Source of the DNA: Heliocidaris tuberculata
Lineage: Eukaryota > Echinodermata > Echinoidea > Camarodonta > Echinometridae
NCBI GenBank assembly: GCA_025618425.1
Contig: CM046850.1
Location: 6,731,925-6,795,924, forward strand
Length of the DNA stretch: 64,000 nt
Reading direction: 5' to 3'
This document shows, in pieces, positions 49,101 to 55,598 of the stretch (position 1 is its first letter; every line of letters begins with the position of its first letter). The notes beneath the pieces are model-generated. The model did no database searches. It was given only the letters and a program-made list of their open reading frames with translations, and had not been told where the DNA came from. The translations under genes were made by a program, and so were the position numbers.

Positions 49101-51563
49101 CCAAGCTAATGTACCTTTCTTTCATACAGAAACATTATATAATGAGTTAAATGTCATGTAAAATGGAAGATGAATTCCAAGCCCTATCACAGTTTTAAAG
49201 ACAAAAGGCTCTGGCTTTTTCAATCCAAACTAGCTTATATCAATTAATACTTTCTGGCTGCAAGTGTAGATATTTACATGAGTGAACAAATGTAGTGTCA
49301 ACTCTTTATCATTGTTCTTCAAGTGAATTAAGTGTATCCACTTCACTTCAAAACCTAGATTCAATGAACAGAGAAACATTTCTATGCCTAGAGTCATCAG
49401 AGCATACTGATCGAAACATCGAGAATGACAGAGCTCTTAGCAGTGCTCACCAGCCCATTTCAGGGCTCTTATTCCTTGAGAGAATTACATGGTGTAATCC
49501 TGAAAAACTAAACCTACGATTCAGTTTCTCCACCATGAAAGTGTTGCTGATACTTCACTTAATTTTAAAGTGGTCACTCAACCTCTTTTGGCAACTCTGT
49601 GATGTATGTGTACCTTTTGAGCACCTCTCCCATTACATTAAGTACTAAAAATTTCACAAGTTTCAAATTTTTGTGAAGAAAATATTTTGGTATATCCATG
49701 CCCTAGATACTACATATATGTATTAGACACATTATTTTCTACATGCCCTCTATAAAATGATCTATTTCTTTGTCAGTAATCATGGAAATGGAAATTTTTT
49801 AAATTTTCACTACAAAGCAAGTTGGAGAGCTGCTTTAAAGATCTATCACAAAGTTGCCAATTTGCATTTGATCAGTTACAACTTTGAAAATGAGCAATTT
49901 TCTTATTTTTGAACTGATTTTCCTCAAACTTTCACTAATCTGTTTCTCTCAATGTTCAGGTTTTAATCAAACCAACTTATTGTCAGGATGGACTTCCCCT
50001 TTAAGTTATTCCGTTTCTGTCCTCAACTCTCCCACTTTTGTTCCCACAATTTTCCGACAGTGATCCTACTTCATTCTCATGTTCTTTCTCATATGAAGAC
50101 TTTTCTCTTTATCTTTTTGTGTCTGTCAGTTCCTTCTTTCTTCTTTTCCGTGTCTTCCTGTCCCTCATATTTCTTCACATTTTCATGCTTTTCTTTGTAC
50201 TCTCGTTTTGCATACCTTTTTCATTGTGTTCAGGATCTCCAATATTCAGAATCAATTTCTTCACTTGATATCTTTATCCACACATTTTGCTTAAATTTCG
50301 TCAAGTCGCAGATTTTTGGAAAAGAATTCACCAATTAGTATTAAATTTGTTTCAAAAAGATATTGTACTGGAAGAAAAAATCATAATAATTGGTTTTAAC
50401 ATTAATGAAGTAAAATTCATGCTTATTAATTTATTATTTATTTATGCTCAGTATGCAATTTATAAGGTGTATATACTTAATCAGTTTAGAAGTAAATCCT
50501 TTAACAGTCAGTCAATTTGGATGGCATTCAGAAATGATTTTATGTTTTATGTTAATTGGCAGTACAAAAACAAAAAAGAAGTACTAAGGAATATTGAGAT
50601 GCATCTGATCTAGTTTCTGATTCTTTTCTCCTCTTTTCTCTATCATATTATATCACTGTTGTTGTTTTTGTTGTTGTTCTTCATCATTTGACTAATTTTG
50701 TAAATATTGTCTTCAGATCCTATGTAATGTTGTTAAATGATATATTGTAATGAAGTACCTCGAAAGAGGAAAAGAAAAAAAAAAAATCTTTATCCACACT
50801 ATTAACAATACCTTGTAGCAGGGGATTGTTATCCTTTGTTACGTTTTCATAAACAGTTCACATTTTTCATTAGTGAAGAAGGTTCAACATGGAGACCTGT
50901 GTTGTGTTCTAGAAGTCTCTTAAGAAGTATCATTTTATTTCCAGTTAATATTCATGGAAGGAATTGACTTGTGTAGTACGAAGTTAAGGTTTGAATGCTG
51001 GAAGAGCATACATTTACTGGCACTAGAAATAGAAGCATGATATTTTTGTTTGTCCCAGTGTCGTTTAAAGAGTTTACCCTCTTGATTGAGAACTTGGGAT
51101 ATTATTCAATGCCTTTTTGTGTCATTCTCCAGCTTTCCACTGTAAGTGCATCGACCCCTGGCTAACTAACAACCGTCGCACCTGCCCCATCTGCAAGCGC
51201 AAAGTCGTCCCTCCGGGTATTGCCGACTCAGACGAGGAATCTGATTCCGAGGCTGGCGACTCCCCAAACGAGAACACCCCCCTTCTGTCTGGCATGCAGT
51301 CGGATAACCTGAGCGATCGGGGTGCAGTTGGTGGACTTGCCGAGACAGCGACGCCGCCCCCGTCCCCGACGACGTCCGTTGAAGGTGATGACTACGCACC
51401 CATCGATACCCTCATCAGGGTGGAGTCAGATTCGGAATCCTCGGGGAGTTTCCCACTGGAGGAAGCCAGAGGAAGCATCCAGGAGCTACCGAACATTCTC
51501 AGTGTGACCGTGCACTCCGAGAATGAGATGGAACCAGGCAGGAGTAGCACCCCTAAAGTCTGA
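10118..51563 (+). CDS. RNF13: RNF13-type transmembrane RING-H2 E3 ubiquitin ligase, nine coding positions
   Basis: Joined exons 10118-10195, 16406-16480, 17249-17377, 18993-19080, 24111-24192, one TM exon (35598-35703 or an alternative), 46642-46735, 47969-48049 and 51133-51563 give 387 residues. Order: signal peptide 1-22, PA domain about 30-150, TM about 166-186, basic linker 187-217 ([10 protein letters not shown]), RING-H2 with C224 C227 C242 H244 H247 C250 C262 C265, then an acidic Ser-rich tail. All junctions keep phase. The RNF13/RNF167 family (Goliath group) are endosome/lysosome-membrane E3 ligases with PA domain in the lumen and RING in the cytosol. PA blocks [21 protein letters not shown] and IPSVF, the linker [14 protein letters not shown] and the tail ENTPLL match RNF13 best. 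Human RNF13 has 381 residues. N-glycosylation sequons NDTS, NASD and NYST lie on the lumenal side. Family assignment is secure; RNF13 versus RNF167 orthology is inferred. Confidence 0.93.
10240..10846. mobile_element. Long fold-back element just after exon 1
   Basis: About 600 bp flanked by TTAA/TTTAA. Left arm AAAGGCTAAGTCCACACTAA ... TCAAGTTGATTTGAA ... AGCATAACAGTGAAAATT ... AATGAGTGAACCGATGATGT; right arm is the reverse complement, ending TTAGTGTGGACTTGGCCTTT. The arms run over 200 bases each with few mismatches. It lies in intron 1, 45 bp from the donor. Member of the 'AAAGGGxAAGTCCACCCTGGTATTAAGTTGATT' family also seen at 32921-33134, 40299-41346 and 48076-50004. Confidence 0.75.
10950..11040 (+). 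pseudogene. Duplicated exon-1 tail with a broken donor
   Basis: GGGATGTCATTGCTATGAGTTCATAGTCC here matches GATGTCATTGCTGTGAGTTCATTGTCC at the end of exon 1 and start of intron 1 (10184-10212). The similarity continues through ATTTGTAAATAT...GTATTTAAAG into a second fold-back left arm. In the copy the donor GT has become AT, so it cannot splice. This indicates an old local duplication of the exon 1 / intron 1 boundary. Confidence 0.6.
11965..12845 (+). repeat. Minisatellite interrupted by an inserted hairpin
   Basis: Units of about 45-60 bp built on ATGAGAAACTTGATTATAT plus TACAGTGATATGTAAAAGTATAxA are repeated about ten times from 11965 to 12477, with period drift. Two further units appear at 12751-12845 (GATTATATTGCAGTGATGTG, CATGAGCAAATTGATTAC), after a hairpin insertion. 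Confidence 0.7.
12478..12750. mobile_element. Hairpin MITE inside the minisatellite
   Basis: Inner inverted repeat: ACTATTAATACATGGTTGGG and GTGCGTTAGTGCGATC pair with GATCGCACTAAAGCACG and AACCATGTATTAATAGT. A second pair, TTTTATAAAACGGGT near 12582 and ACCCGTTTTATAATA at 12735-12749, bounds the right half. Minisatellite sequence resumes directly after it. Confidence 0.55.
15703..15905 (+). mobile_element. Diverged tRNA-derived SINE
   Basis: tRNA-like head with a box-A-like TGGTCTGGTTGATCAG near 15711 and a box B GGTTCAAATCC at 15755-15765. The body (TCAGCAAGACATTAATTTATATTTGCC ... TTGGGTACTGGTAGGAAGAAATTCTTTGAATG in pieces) is shared with the SINE at 16006-16310. It lacks a foldable mature tRNA, so it is not a tRNA gene. 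Confidence 0.65.
16006..16310 (+). mobile_element. tRNA-derived SINE
   Basis: Box A TGGTCTAGTGG (16016-16026) and box B GGTTCAAATCC (16060-16070) form an internal RNA polymerase III promoter. The tRNA-unrelated body follows, ending GTGCGCTATACAAGAAGCC and an ATT-rich tail. The tail motif gcgctata(t/c)aa is seen again before the (TAG)n array at 61257. Confidence 0.75.
16406..16480 (+). CDS. RNF13: Ligase exon 2: start of PA domain
   Basis: Acceptor TTGAACAG, donor GTATGA, phase 0 at both ends, 25 codons: [18 protein letters not shown] then FPPKGQM. Corresponds to the RNF13 segment ending in 'ARFGYRLPAEGLK'. Contains the sequon NDT. Too short to appear as a long ORF. Confidence 0.85.
16800..17203. 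mobile_element. TTAA MITE family 1, copy b
   Basis: TTAACCCTTTCAGGACAGGA at the left and AAATGGGTTAA at the right; same internal sequence as 6277-6690 in the other orientation. It sits only 45 bp upstream of exon 3. Any ORF inside is accidental. Confidence 0.75.
17249..17377 (+). CDS. RNF13: Ligase exon 3: PA domain core
   Basis: Acceptor TCATACAG, donor GTAAGA, phase 0-0, 43 codons: [18 protein letters not shown] then [18 protein letters not shown] then NCDFDKK. Matches the PA pattern of the family (G-x-L-x(3)-P-x(2)-A/G-C ... ALVxRxxCxFDxKV). The two Cys (C63 and C89 of the protein) are conserved in the family. NAS is an N-glycosylation sequon. Confidence 0.95.
17791..18505. mobile_element. 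TTAA MITE family 1, copy c, carrying a nested MITE
   Basis: TTAACCCTTTCAGGACAGGA at the left, CTCGAAATGGTTAA at the right. The element is split near 18115 by a 310-bp insert bounded by GGGGATGTTTCATAAAGCT and AGCTTTATGAAACACCCCCC (18116-18426); the host sequence resumes at CTGGTATATTTGTTAGGGCT. The insert is family 2; its other copy is at 40396-40702. The long minus-strand ORF over this region (17631-18185) is not a gene. Confidence 0.75.
18993..19080 (+). CDS. RNF13: Ligase exon 4: PA domain
   Basis: Acceptor GCGTGCAG, donor GTAAGT at 19081; 29 codons plus one base: [18 protein letters not shown] then [11 protein letters not shown]. Equivalent to RNF13 'VLNAQRAGYKAAIVHN...LISM'. Ends in phase 1. 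Confidence 0.93.
20386..20661. mobile_element. TTAA-flanked MITE (GGGAGC ends)
   Basis: TTAAAGGGAGCCACCCTCGA on the left and TTTTTGCTCCCTTTAA on the right; a further inverted word pair (ACCCTCGA near 20398, TCGAGGGTGG near 20494) lies inside. TTAA at both ends. No ORF. Confidence 0.6.
21213..21634. mobile_element. TTAA MITE family 1, copy d
   Basis: Left end TTAACGCTTTCAGGACAGGA; right end CTCGAAATGGTAA (eroded). Interior matches copies b and f. Confidence 0.7.
21736..22199. mobile_element. hAT-type MITE with intact 8-bp target duplication
   Basis: CAGTGTTATAGCTACGG at the left and CCTAGCTATAACACTG at the right. ATCTTGGT is repeated exactly on both sides (21728-21735 and 22200-22207), the 8-bp duplication expected for hAT transposition. 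464 bp; the interior has no transposase. Confidence 0.8.
22665..22974. mobile_element. Inverted-repeat MITE
   Basis: GATTGTAATTGGGTATTTCC ... CTTGGTGTCCCACTTACATA on the left is mirrored by ATGTTGTAAGTGGGACACCA ... TATTTCTGGAAATACTGTAC and ACAATC on the right, with arms of about 85 bp. No ORF of substance. Confidence 0.65.
24111..24192 (+). CDS. RNF13: Ligase exon 5: end of PA domain
   Basis: Acceptor CTACCATAG, donor GTATGT; enters in phase 1 (completing TAT, Tyr124) and leaves with two bases of a Gly codon. Reads [17 protein letters not shown] then [14 protein letters not shown] is the conserved PA-domain end in RNF13/RNF167. NYS is a sequon. The GG overhang must be completed by G, and every TM exon downstream starts with G. 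Confidence 0.93.
24417..24567. mobile_element. Short hairpin MITE
   Basis: GGGCCCCGTTGTATAAAACT plus TACCATTAACGATAACTTTG on the left pairs with CAAAGTTACCATTAATGGTA plus AGTTTTATGCAGCGGGGCCC on the right. 151 bp. Confidence 0.75.
25868..26453. mobile_element. Near-perfect 586-bp palindrome (fold-back)
   Basis: TTAAAGGAAACCAAAACCCA at the left mirrors TGGGTTTTGGTTTCCTTCAA at the right, and pairing continues inward over more than 200 bases per arm (GGATCCTCAAATTGGCAAAA / TTTTGCCAATTTGAGGATCC; AACTCTCCATTTGTTTTGTA / TACAAAACAAATGGAGAGTT). Few mismatches, so it looks recent. Intronic. Confidence 0.8.
26889..27288. mobile_element. TTAA MITE family 1, copy e
   Basis: TTAACCTTTTCGAGCCATTT on the left, TTTCCTGAAAGGGTTAA on the right; same orientation as copy a. 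Confidence 0.7.
29862..30206. mobile_element. Poly-C MITE related to 1013-1353
   Basis: Ends AGCAGATTTAGGGCAGGGG and GAGATCTGCCCCTGG; the interior has C tracts near 29904 and 30118 and the word TTGTTGCTTGTCAGAGA shared with 1160 and 34405-34500 (reverse). Confidence 0.55.
30830..31185. mobile_element. GGTCATTTGTACC repeat with a nested tRNA-derived SINE
   Basis: The outer parts (GGTACAAATGACCCTGAAAT at about 30836; GGTACAAATGACCTTTATCT at about 31133) belong to the repeat seen at 19230-19440 and 22970-23175. Between them, about 30913-31110 is a SINE with box A TGGTCTAGCAG (30925-30935) and box B AGGTTCGTATC (30991-31001), a different family from the SINEs at 15.7-16.3 kb. Confidence 0.6.
31413..31726. 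mobile_element. MITE with GGCCCATATTCTGAACTC ends
   Basis: GGCCCATATTCTGAACTCTG plus GTTTAACTTAAACCA at the left; TGGTTTAAGTTAAACCGGAG plus TTCAGAATACGGGCC at the right. An inner pair TGGTTTAACTATGGGCAGCC / GGCTACCCATAGTTAAACCA also folds. Confidence 0.7.
34357..34613. mobile_element. Poly-G MITE with internal tandem unit
   Basis: CAGTGGCGCAAATCCA at the left, TGGATTTGCGCCCATG at the right. In between, a unit of about 75 bp (TTCTCTGACAAGC, A tract, GGTTATTCAAAAAGGTGGGG, G tract) is repeated two to three times. Confidence 0.65.
35598..35703 (+). CDS. RNF13: Ligase exon 6a: TM segment, version a
   Basis: Acceptor ACCCCAG after a long pyrimidine tract, donor GTAAGT. One base (G, completing Gly151) plus 35 codons: [14 protein letters not shown] then [13 protein letters not shown] then FIVMLCFM. 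This is the version closest to human RNF13 (YLIPF...IVGIC), so it is the likely ancestral or default anchor. Enters phase 2, leaves phase 0. Conserved among all versions: an aromatic pair, P-F (S-F in 6d) and a mid-membrane Cys. Confidence 0.93.
36100..37475. other. Intron between TM exons 6a and 6b: nothing recognised
   Basis: Pyrimidine-rich stretch near 36241-36290 and an AT-rich remainder. The hydrophobic ORFs at 36303-36541 do not form an exon with the right phase. No repeat family was identified before 37476. Confidence 0.4.
37476..37890. mobile_element. TTAA MITE family 1, copy f
   Basis: TTAACCCTTTCAGGACAGGA on the left, TCTTGAAAGGGTTAA on the right. Well preserved; lies 260 bp upstream of exon 6b. 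Confidence 0.75.
38149..38254 (+). CDS. RNF13: Ligase exon 6b: alternative TM segment
   Basis: Acceptor CTCTAACAG, donor GTGAGT. One G plus 35 codons: [17 protein letters not shown] then [18 protein letters not shown]. Same length and phases as 6a, and the same YY-x-LPF core and Cys at codon 27; otherwise the sequence is very different, with aromatic residues just outside the membrane and a polar S-T-S-C-T inside it. The open frame continues into the intron by chance, to 38517. Expression is not shown by sequence alone. Confidence 0.85.
39040..39145 (+). CDS. RNF13: Ligase exon 6c: alternative TM segment with a sequon
   Basis: Acceptor GTTTTCAG after a T tract, donor GTAAGT. One G plus 35 codons: [17 protein letters not shown] then [18 protein letters not shown]. 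Shares YY-x-LPF and Cys at codon 27 with 6a and 6b. Unlike the other versions it carries an N-glycosylation sequon (NET) a few residues before the membrane, perhaps too close to be used. It is the parent-like copy of the decayed units downstream. Confidence 0.85.
39241..39495 (+). pseudogene. Decayed copies of exon 6c (two units)
   Basis: Two tandem units end in TTTGCCATGTTTGTG|GTAAGTAG (donor at 39315) and CTTCTTTGCCATG|GTAAGTAG (donor at 39488), matching the end of 6c, TTTGCCATGTATGCG|GTAAGTAG (donor 39146). Spacing is 169 and 173 bases. The 3' part of the exon (ATTAGTGTCACAT...TCTCTTCTTTGCC) is recognisable, but the 5' half and acceptor are gone, replaced by CTTTGAA(G/A)(G/T)AGACA-type sequence shared between units. 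Confidence 0.7.
39552..40302. mobile_element. TTAA MITE with CCCTTACTGTACT ends
   Basis: TTAACCCTTACTGTACT at the left, AGTACAGTAAGGGTTAA at the right, about 750 bp, with a C tract at 39591-39606. Another TTAA-type terminal-repeat element without transposase. It abuts the next fold-back directly (shared TTAA). Confidence 0.7.
40299..41346. mobile_element. Fold-back element containing two nested MITEs
   Basis: Outer ends TTAAAGGGAAAGTCCGCCCT and AGGGTGGACTTCCCCTTCAA belong to the 'AAGTCCACCCTGGTATTA' family. Its body is broken at about 40374 by a family-3 MITE (AAAGGGATTGATTAACTTTG ... CAAAGTTAATCAATCCCTT, to 41166), which is itself broken at about 40396-40702 by a family-2 MITE (ends GAAACACCCCCC; left end missing about 17 bases). 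Three layers can be read because uninterrupted copies of each exist elsewhere: 10240-10846, 43792-44281 and 18116-18426. Confidence 0.75.
41350..41870 (+). pseudogene. Decayed copies of exon 6c (four further units)
   Basis: Units end at TTTGCCATGTATGCG|GTAAGTAG (donor 41424), CTGCCATGTATGCG|GTAAGTAG (donor 41606), a donor-less CTTCTTTGCCAAG near 41786, and CATTACATCTACATGTCTCC...CTTTGCA|GTAAGTAG (donor 41858). Each is followed by a pyrimidine-rich stretch and CCATTTACTGCTG-like words, as after 6c. None has a visible acceptor or full frame. Together with 39241-39495 they form one array, now split by the MITEs at 39552-41346. Confidence 0.7.
42071..43131. mobile_element. TA-flanked fold-back element (Tc1/mariner-like ends)
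   Basis: CAGTGCGTCCCAGAAAAAAC at the left and its complement GTTTTTTCTGGAACGCACTG region at the right, each next to TA. Inverted arms of about 240 bases (TGACATGTAAAAACTCAGTT / AACTGAGTTTTTACATGTCA). The unpaired middle (about 42320-42890) has no transposase; it holds a short GGGGCGTACGACC segment and a C tract. Confidence 0.75.
43792..44281. mobile_element. TTAA MITE family 3, uninterrupted copy
   Basis: TTAAAGTGATTGATTAACTT at the left, AAAGTTAATCAATGCCTTTAA at the right. The interior (CTGCGCTGCAGTCACAAAAA, GATTTCAGAGCGGGTTTCCA) is the reverse complement of 40703-41166. Lies between TM exons 6c and 6d, in the opposite orientation to that copy. Confidence 0.75.
44758..44860 (+). CDS. RNF13: Ligase exon 6d: alternative TM segment
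   Basis: Acceptor CCACCACAG, donor GTGAGT. One G plus 34 codons: [16 protein letters not shown] then [10 protein letters not shown] then LSLCFVFS. One codon shorter than the others (103 bases) but the phases are the same. Clearly related to 6b in the juxtamembrane part (LYP-x-x-x-PW-x-YY) and to 6a in the membrane part (I-V-x-G-V/I-C). Has S-F in place of P-F. Confidence 0.85.
44973..45124. mobile_element. Short hairpin MITE
   Basis: GGGCCCGTCTTATAAAGAGT and ATTGATTGCAA at the left; TTGATTTGAATCAATCGCAA and CTCTTCATAAGACAGGACCC at the right; core GATATCAATCGC / GCGATTGATATC. Confidence 0.7.
45178..45597. mobile_element. MITE with CACACCGTACGATCGGTCTG ends
   Basis: TAAGGGCAACCGCACACCGT and ACGATCGGTCTGCGATCC at the left; GGATCACAGACCGATCGTAA and GGTGTGCAGTGGCCTTA at the right, about 415 bp. 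ORFs inside are accidental. Confidence 0.7.
45770..46060. repeat. Two-unit tandem duplication
   Basis: TTCTTGGAATGCAAAACTCC-like sequence followed by AAAGGTAA.GTAGA.TCTACTTTC occurs at 45777-45830 and again at 45953-46005, about 172 bases apart. No frame is conserved. Not part of the TM exon array as far as I can see. Confidence 0.5.
46642..46735 (+). CDS. RNF13: Ligase exon 7: basic juxtamembrane linker
   Basis: Acceptor CTTCTCCAG, donor GTATAT; phase 0 in, phase 1 out; 31 codons: [17 protein letters not shown] then [14 protein letters not shown]. Matches RNF13 'ITKFVQDRHRARRNRLRKDQLKKLPVHKFKK'-type linker. It is the common acceptor for all four TM exons. Confidence 0.93.
46740..47968. other. 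Intron 7: nothing recognised
   Basis: AT-rich sequence with T and A tracts (near 46808 and 46981-47000). I see no gene, repeat family or inverted repeat here. Confidence 0.5.
47969..48049 (+). CDS. RNF13: Ligase exon 8: first half of RING-H2
   Basis: Acceptor TTTTCAG, donor GTGAGC; phase 1 in and out. Reads [18 protein letters not shown] then LRILPCNH, providing C224, C227, C242 and H244 of the zinc-binding set. Nearly identical to the family consensus, so under strong constraint. Confidence 0.96.
48076..50004. mobile_element. Fold-back element with a large nested insertion, intron 8
   Basis: Ends AAAGGGAAAGTCCACAAAAG and AGGATGGACTTCCCCTTTAA are those of the fold-back family at 40299-41346. 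Inside, 48179-48708 is a second inverted repeat: GAATTGTAGGTTTAGTTTTT, ACACCATGTAATTCTTTCAA and GAGCTCCGCTAAGAGCTCTG, mirrored at the other end. A rearranged third piece of that repeat lies at 49390-49560. Remaining sequence between 48710 and 49390 is unassigned. Confidence 0.6.
51133..51563 (+). CDS. RNF13: Ligase exon 9: second half of RING-H2 and cytosolic tail
   Basis: Acceptor TTCTCCAG; 142 codons and TGA. Starts (A)[21 protein letters not shown], supplying H247, C250, C262 and C265; W254 is the conserved Trp of E2-binding RING-H2 domains. The tail is acidic and Ser/Pro-rich ([17 protein letters not shown], then NTPLL). E291-x(3)-L295-L296 is an acidic dileucine motif; human RNF13 has the same EHTPLL motif, linked to AP-complex sorting and mutated in disease. 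The exon is markedly more GC-rich than its surroundings. Confidence 0.96.
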
Positions 51564-54120
51564 ATTGCCCAATTTCTGGAACATTAATCGAAGGAATGAA
51601 CTTTAGCTAACAAATGAATTCATAGAACCTTGATGATAATAAAAGACAGACTGAAAGAATGAATCAGTGGATGAAATGGACAAAGACAAAGAGGAGTTAA
51701 AATACCATTTCCCTCGTACATCATTATCACAGTGATTCAGTTATACTCTGTTGTGGGCAAGGGCCATATTTTTGCATGGTGACCTTGCTCCACCAAGATC
51801 AGACAGTTATATGCCCTTCGATACTTGGCATGGTATCTACGCTTTCTTTCATGGTGGAAATTCCTTGAGAATTTGAATTTGAAGAACTCATGCCACATCT
51901 ATGACAAATCGATTGACTAAACCTTCAAATGTCACCAGTATCAGGTTCAGCAAGCAATTTTTCAGAGCACTAATGATAAAATTAAATGTGAATATTATAT
52001 CATGGTATTCACTGCATGAGTGTTGTGTAAAAAGCCTAATACATGCTACTTTATCAGTGAGGGAGATATATTCTTTAAGTACATGTATATGTTGAAATAA
52101 GTGTATACCTCTAATTATGCACATAATGACTAAGTTTCATTCGTTTGTGATATACGAGATGTATTGTTGGTTATTAAAGCTCCCCCCCCCCCTTTTATAG
52201 CCTGACATATTTAGACGTCTTGTCACCTAATACTTATGACTACATGTATGTACATTAACCATGGACATTATAGTTAGACCCATATCATAGACACATTAAC
52301 ATTGCTTGAAAGAGGAACAAATGTGCAAAGAAATTTATCTTGTTCTTTATATTTGTTGGAAAATGGAGAGATTATTTACATTTAGAGGAAGTACACATAT
52401 TTATATCATTCTTTGTTATTTTATATAAAGATGATAACTACTTCACCTTTCAAAAACTATGAGACTTTCAAAGAAAATTTATTTTTTTCAGAAACAATGC
52501 CCGTGAACTTGGAACGATAAGCAGTTAATCCAGCGGCTTCATGACGTAAATGCCTGAATGCACACAGGAGGTTTAAACCTTAACTAGTGATTCACGCAAG
52601 GTAGCCAAAGATGGAGGCCAAAAACTAATGATGAAAAAGATTGTTCTTCAATTTGGAAAAATGAAGGTGTAAACAAGATTTGTTCTTTTTTTTGTTCTTT
52701 TTTTTTTTTAAGGCAAACCAAAAATTTATGGTCTGTGTATTTGTCATATTTTCACTGTTTTTTTTTTTGTTGTTGCAATTGTTAATTGTTTGGCCATCGA
52801 TAGTAAATCGGTGGTTTAGACCATCGACCTGGTTGAAAGCCCATTTACAGCCCACGAGACCAGCAGTCTATGAGACCAACAATCATTTGGTCTTGGGGGC
52901 CTTCTGAAAAGTTGTCAGGACTCCAACAAGACCGACGGCAAACGTGACCGGCAGCCCACGAGACTGACATGCTGGTCTCCTGGGCTGCCTTTACTGTTCA
53001 TCCTTTTTAGTCCACCATTGTAAATTTGGGCCATACAACATGGTACTATGCAATCCTCATCATCTATTATTAGGGTACCTTATACTATGATTTCATACAT
53101 GAATTGCTGCCTGAGATTATAGAGAAATATATTTGAATATATATCATCATCATTCATCTTTATAATTTACATGTATATGTGTTATACTACATTTTCATGA
53201 TGTTAGGAATATGTATATTTGACATTCCCTAATGTACCGGGAATCTTTCCCATAAAGTATGCTTGATCATCACAGTGTTAGTCTGGATTCAGTTTCAGAA
53301 TTTTTGTGCAAATTGAGCCTTGTTCACATATGCTTCAATAAACCTTTCTGCATCTGATAGCAAGCAGATAAGTGAGTACAAGAAGGATGTTCATTGCGAG
53401 AAGAGACCTTTTTCATCTCCACTTGCCGATCACGTACACATAAAAGAAACCACTGCGTTTACGGTGTCATATGTGAACTACCCTTTAGCATATCCTCTGC
53501 TTAGAGCAAGAAGGGTCTTATGTTTAATGATAGGAGCTAGTGCCCTTCTGGCTGTCAGCAGACAATATACTGTAAAAGCTGTTATTTTAGCAGGGGTTTT
53601 ATTTTTCGCAAATTTCAGGAACCACTCACCAGTAGCAAATATAACAACATGGATTCCATACATTTCAGACCGTGAAAATATCCGTAGCTGAATATCAAGC
53701 TTTAGGGCTGCGCATGCGTACCTCCACTTTTCTAATGTACGATGCATTTGTACAGTGTACTGGTATGTGCGACACACCGGCACAATCATACAGTGCAGCC
53801 AGCGCATGCATGCATTGTGCAAAATCTGTTAGTATGTTTCTTGATGGCACAGGCGTAGAGTGTACGGAAGTAAGTACAAGTAACGACTAGCGAAAATGTC
53901 TCTGGGAGTGTTGTTTGCGAAAATATCTGTTGGCTAAAATATTAGCTTTTACTGTAAGATAATTGAAGTGATGTTGTGATTATATAGATGTACATGTACA
54001 AACACATTGTTTTTCTCTGATTTGATTAGTATTATCAGTACCATAGGCAAAACTACCATAGATTTATTTAATTGCATGATGGACCTGCAATAACCAAATA
54101 AACCAACTTATCCTTTCTAA
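51564..54120 (+). other. Probable 3' UTR of the ligase and downstream sequence
   Basis: No coding signal. Candidate poly(A) signals on the plus strand: AATAAA at 51638-51643, ATTAAA at 52173-52178, AATAAA at 53337-53342 and 54097-54102. Which is used cannot be told from sequence. A short GCCCTTCTGGCTxTCA repeat word (also near 17765, 38586 and 55480) lies at 53531. Confidence 0.45.
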
Positions 54121-54647
54121 CTTAACCATAAAACAAAGAGAATAGTACTAAGTGCCTAGTTATTGGGAGAAATATAATGTACTGGTTGTGAAGAACATGT
54201 AAGGAGATTATGTTTATCTTTTGCCTCTTTATATGTTCTTGCATACATGTATGTATATATGACCATATATTTGATATATATTTGAAGAATATACATTTTA
54301 TGTTTGGCCATCCTCCTTAAAGCCAGTAAGGTGATTTTATTTCATATGATTTTACAATTCAGACATATATTTCATTGTTCTGCTTGCCCTGTGAAAGTTA
54401 AAACCTCATGAAATTCAGACATATATTTCATTGTTCTGCTTGTGCAAGTTACAACCTTGTGAAATTGGAGTGAATTATCCATCGACATAATTTTATTCTA
54501 GTATAACAGGCTGAGAGCCAATTTGTCTGTAAAAATCACCGACAAGACACTTGATGAAACGCCCCCCAGGAGGCATCAAGAAACTCATCTTGTGTCAGAT
54601 GATGCACTTGCCTGGCTATCTATGGTACATGTAGCTTAGCAAAACAT

Positions 54648-54868
54648 AGTGGTGCGAAAAGACACATCCAGAACGCGAAATGAATATTAAAAAAATCATA
54701 ATTTTATTGCATTTCGGTGAATTGTTTTATGAAGACATAGAGTTGTTTGAAATATCTCTACTGCCTTGATTAGCAAAACTGTTATGACATGTCAAATTGC
54801 AACTTTTTATGCACCACTATTACCAACAATTTCACCATTTGTGTTCTGGATGCGTCTTTTCGTGCCAA
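54648..54868. mobile_element. Short inverted-repeat MITE
   Basis: GGTGCGAAAAGACACATCCA plus GAAC at the left and GTTCTGGATGCGTCTTTTCG plus TGCC at the right; about 220 bp. Confidence 0.65.
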
Positions 54869-55420
54869 CCAGGATTTGTCTCTCTGCAGAATGTCATCCG
54901 AAAGAAGCAGAAGTGGCACGAAAGGAATTGGGTGTACATGTATTCAGTTGGTGCCCATTCGTTCTACCCTTTTCACATAACACCACTTGGCTACGCATAT
55001 CTCAGTTCGATTTCGTTGGTGCTAGATTTGAGAGTGAAAAGGTGGAAACTTTCTGTAAATTGTACCTAGAAAGTGCCCCACAGATCCCTGCTGATCTTAT
55101 GTAAAAAGGTTTTGGGGTGGATGGTCATACATGATTGTAAGTTGTTGTATATGTCTAGTCATTGAAAATAATGTTAAAATGTCTTGTATATTTGGAATGG
55201 AACTCTGTGTAATTGACAAAAAATTAAGGATGTTCACAATAAGCATTTGTATGGTGTTGATATTTCTAATGTATTCTTTTGTGCTGGTACATGTACGAGT
55301 TAGTGGTGATATGATTAATGAATTTTATTTCACCTTTTGCCAAGAGATACAAATTGCTTGAAGGTGAAAGTACATATATATATATATATATGTTGGTTAC
55401 TGATTGAAGTTGAAAGTACA

Positions 55421-55502
55421 TATCGTCAATTTGGAGCCAGAAGGGCGTTAACTCATGTAGTTTAACAGAGTTAATGCCCTTCTGGCTCTAAATAGACGAT
55501 AT
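55421..55502. mobile_element. Small hairpin repeat
   Basis: TATCGTCAATTTGGAGCCAG AAGGGCGTTAA pairs with TTAATGCCCTTCTGGCTCTA AATAGACGATA. The GCCCTTCTGGCTCTxA arm recurs singly near 17765, 38586 and 53531. Confidence 0.65.
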
Positions 55503-55598
55503 ATTGGTTACTTCTGTGAAGGAGGATGAAAAAGAAAAATAAGACTACTGTATCCACATCATGAAAGAACCCTTTTTTTCTACTAGTTTTATGAAAAA

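Noticed and set aside
53320..53890. ORFs of 72-123 codons on both strands downstream of the ligase
   Set aside because: No recognisable domain, overlapping on opposite strands, and containing repeat words (GCCCTTCTGGCT); likely 3' UTR or repeat.
54766..55104. 112-codon ORF
   Set aside because: Its first third is the right half of a MITE (54648-54868); the rest has no family match and three frames are open.
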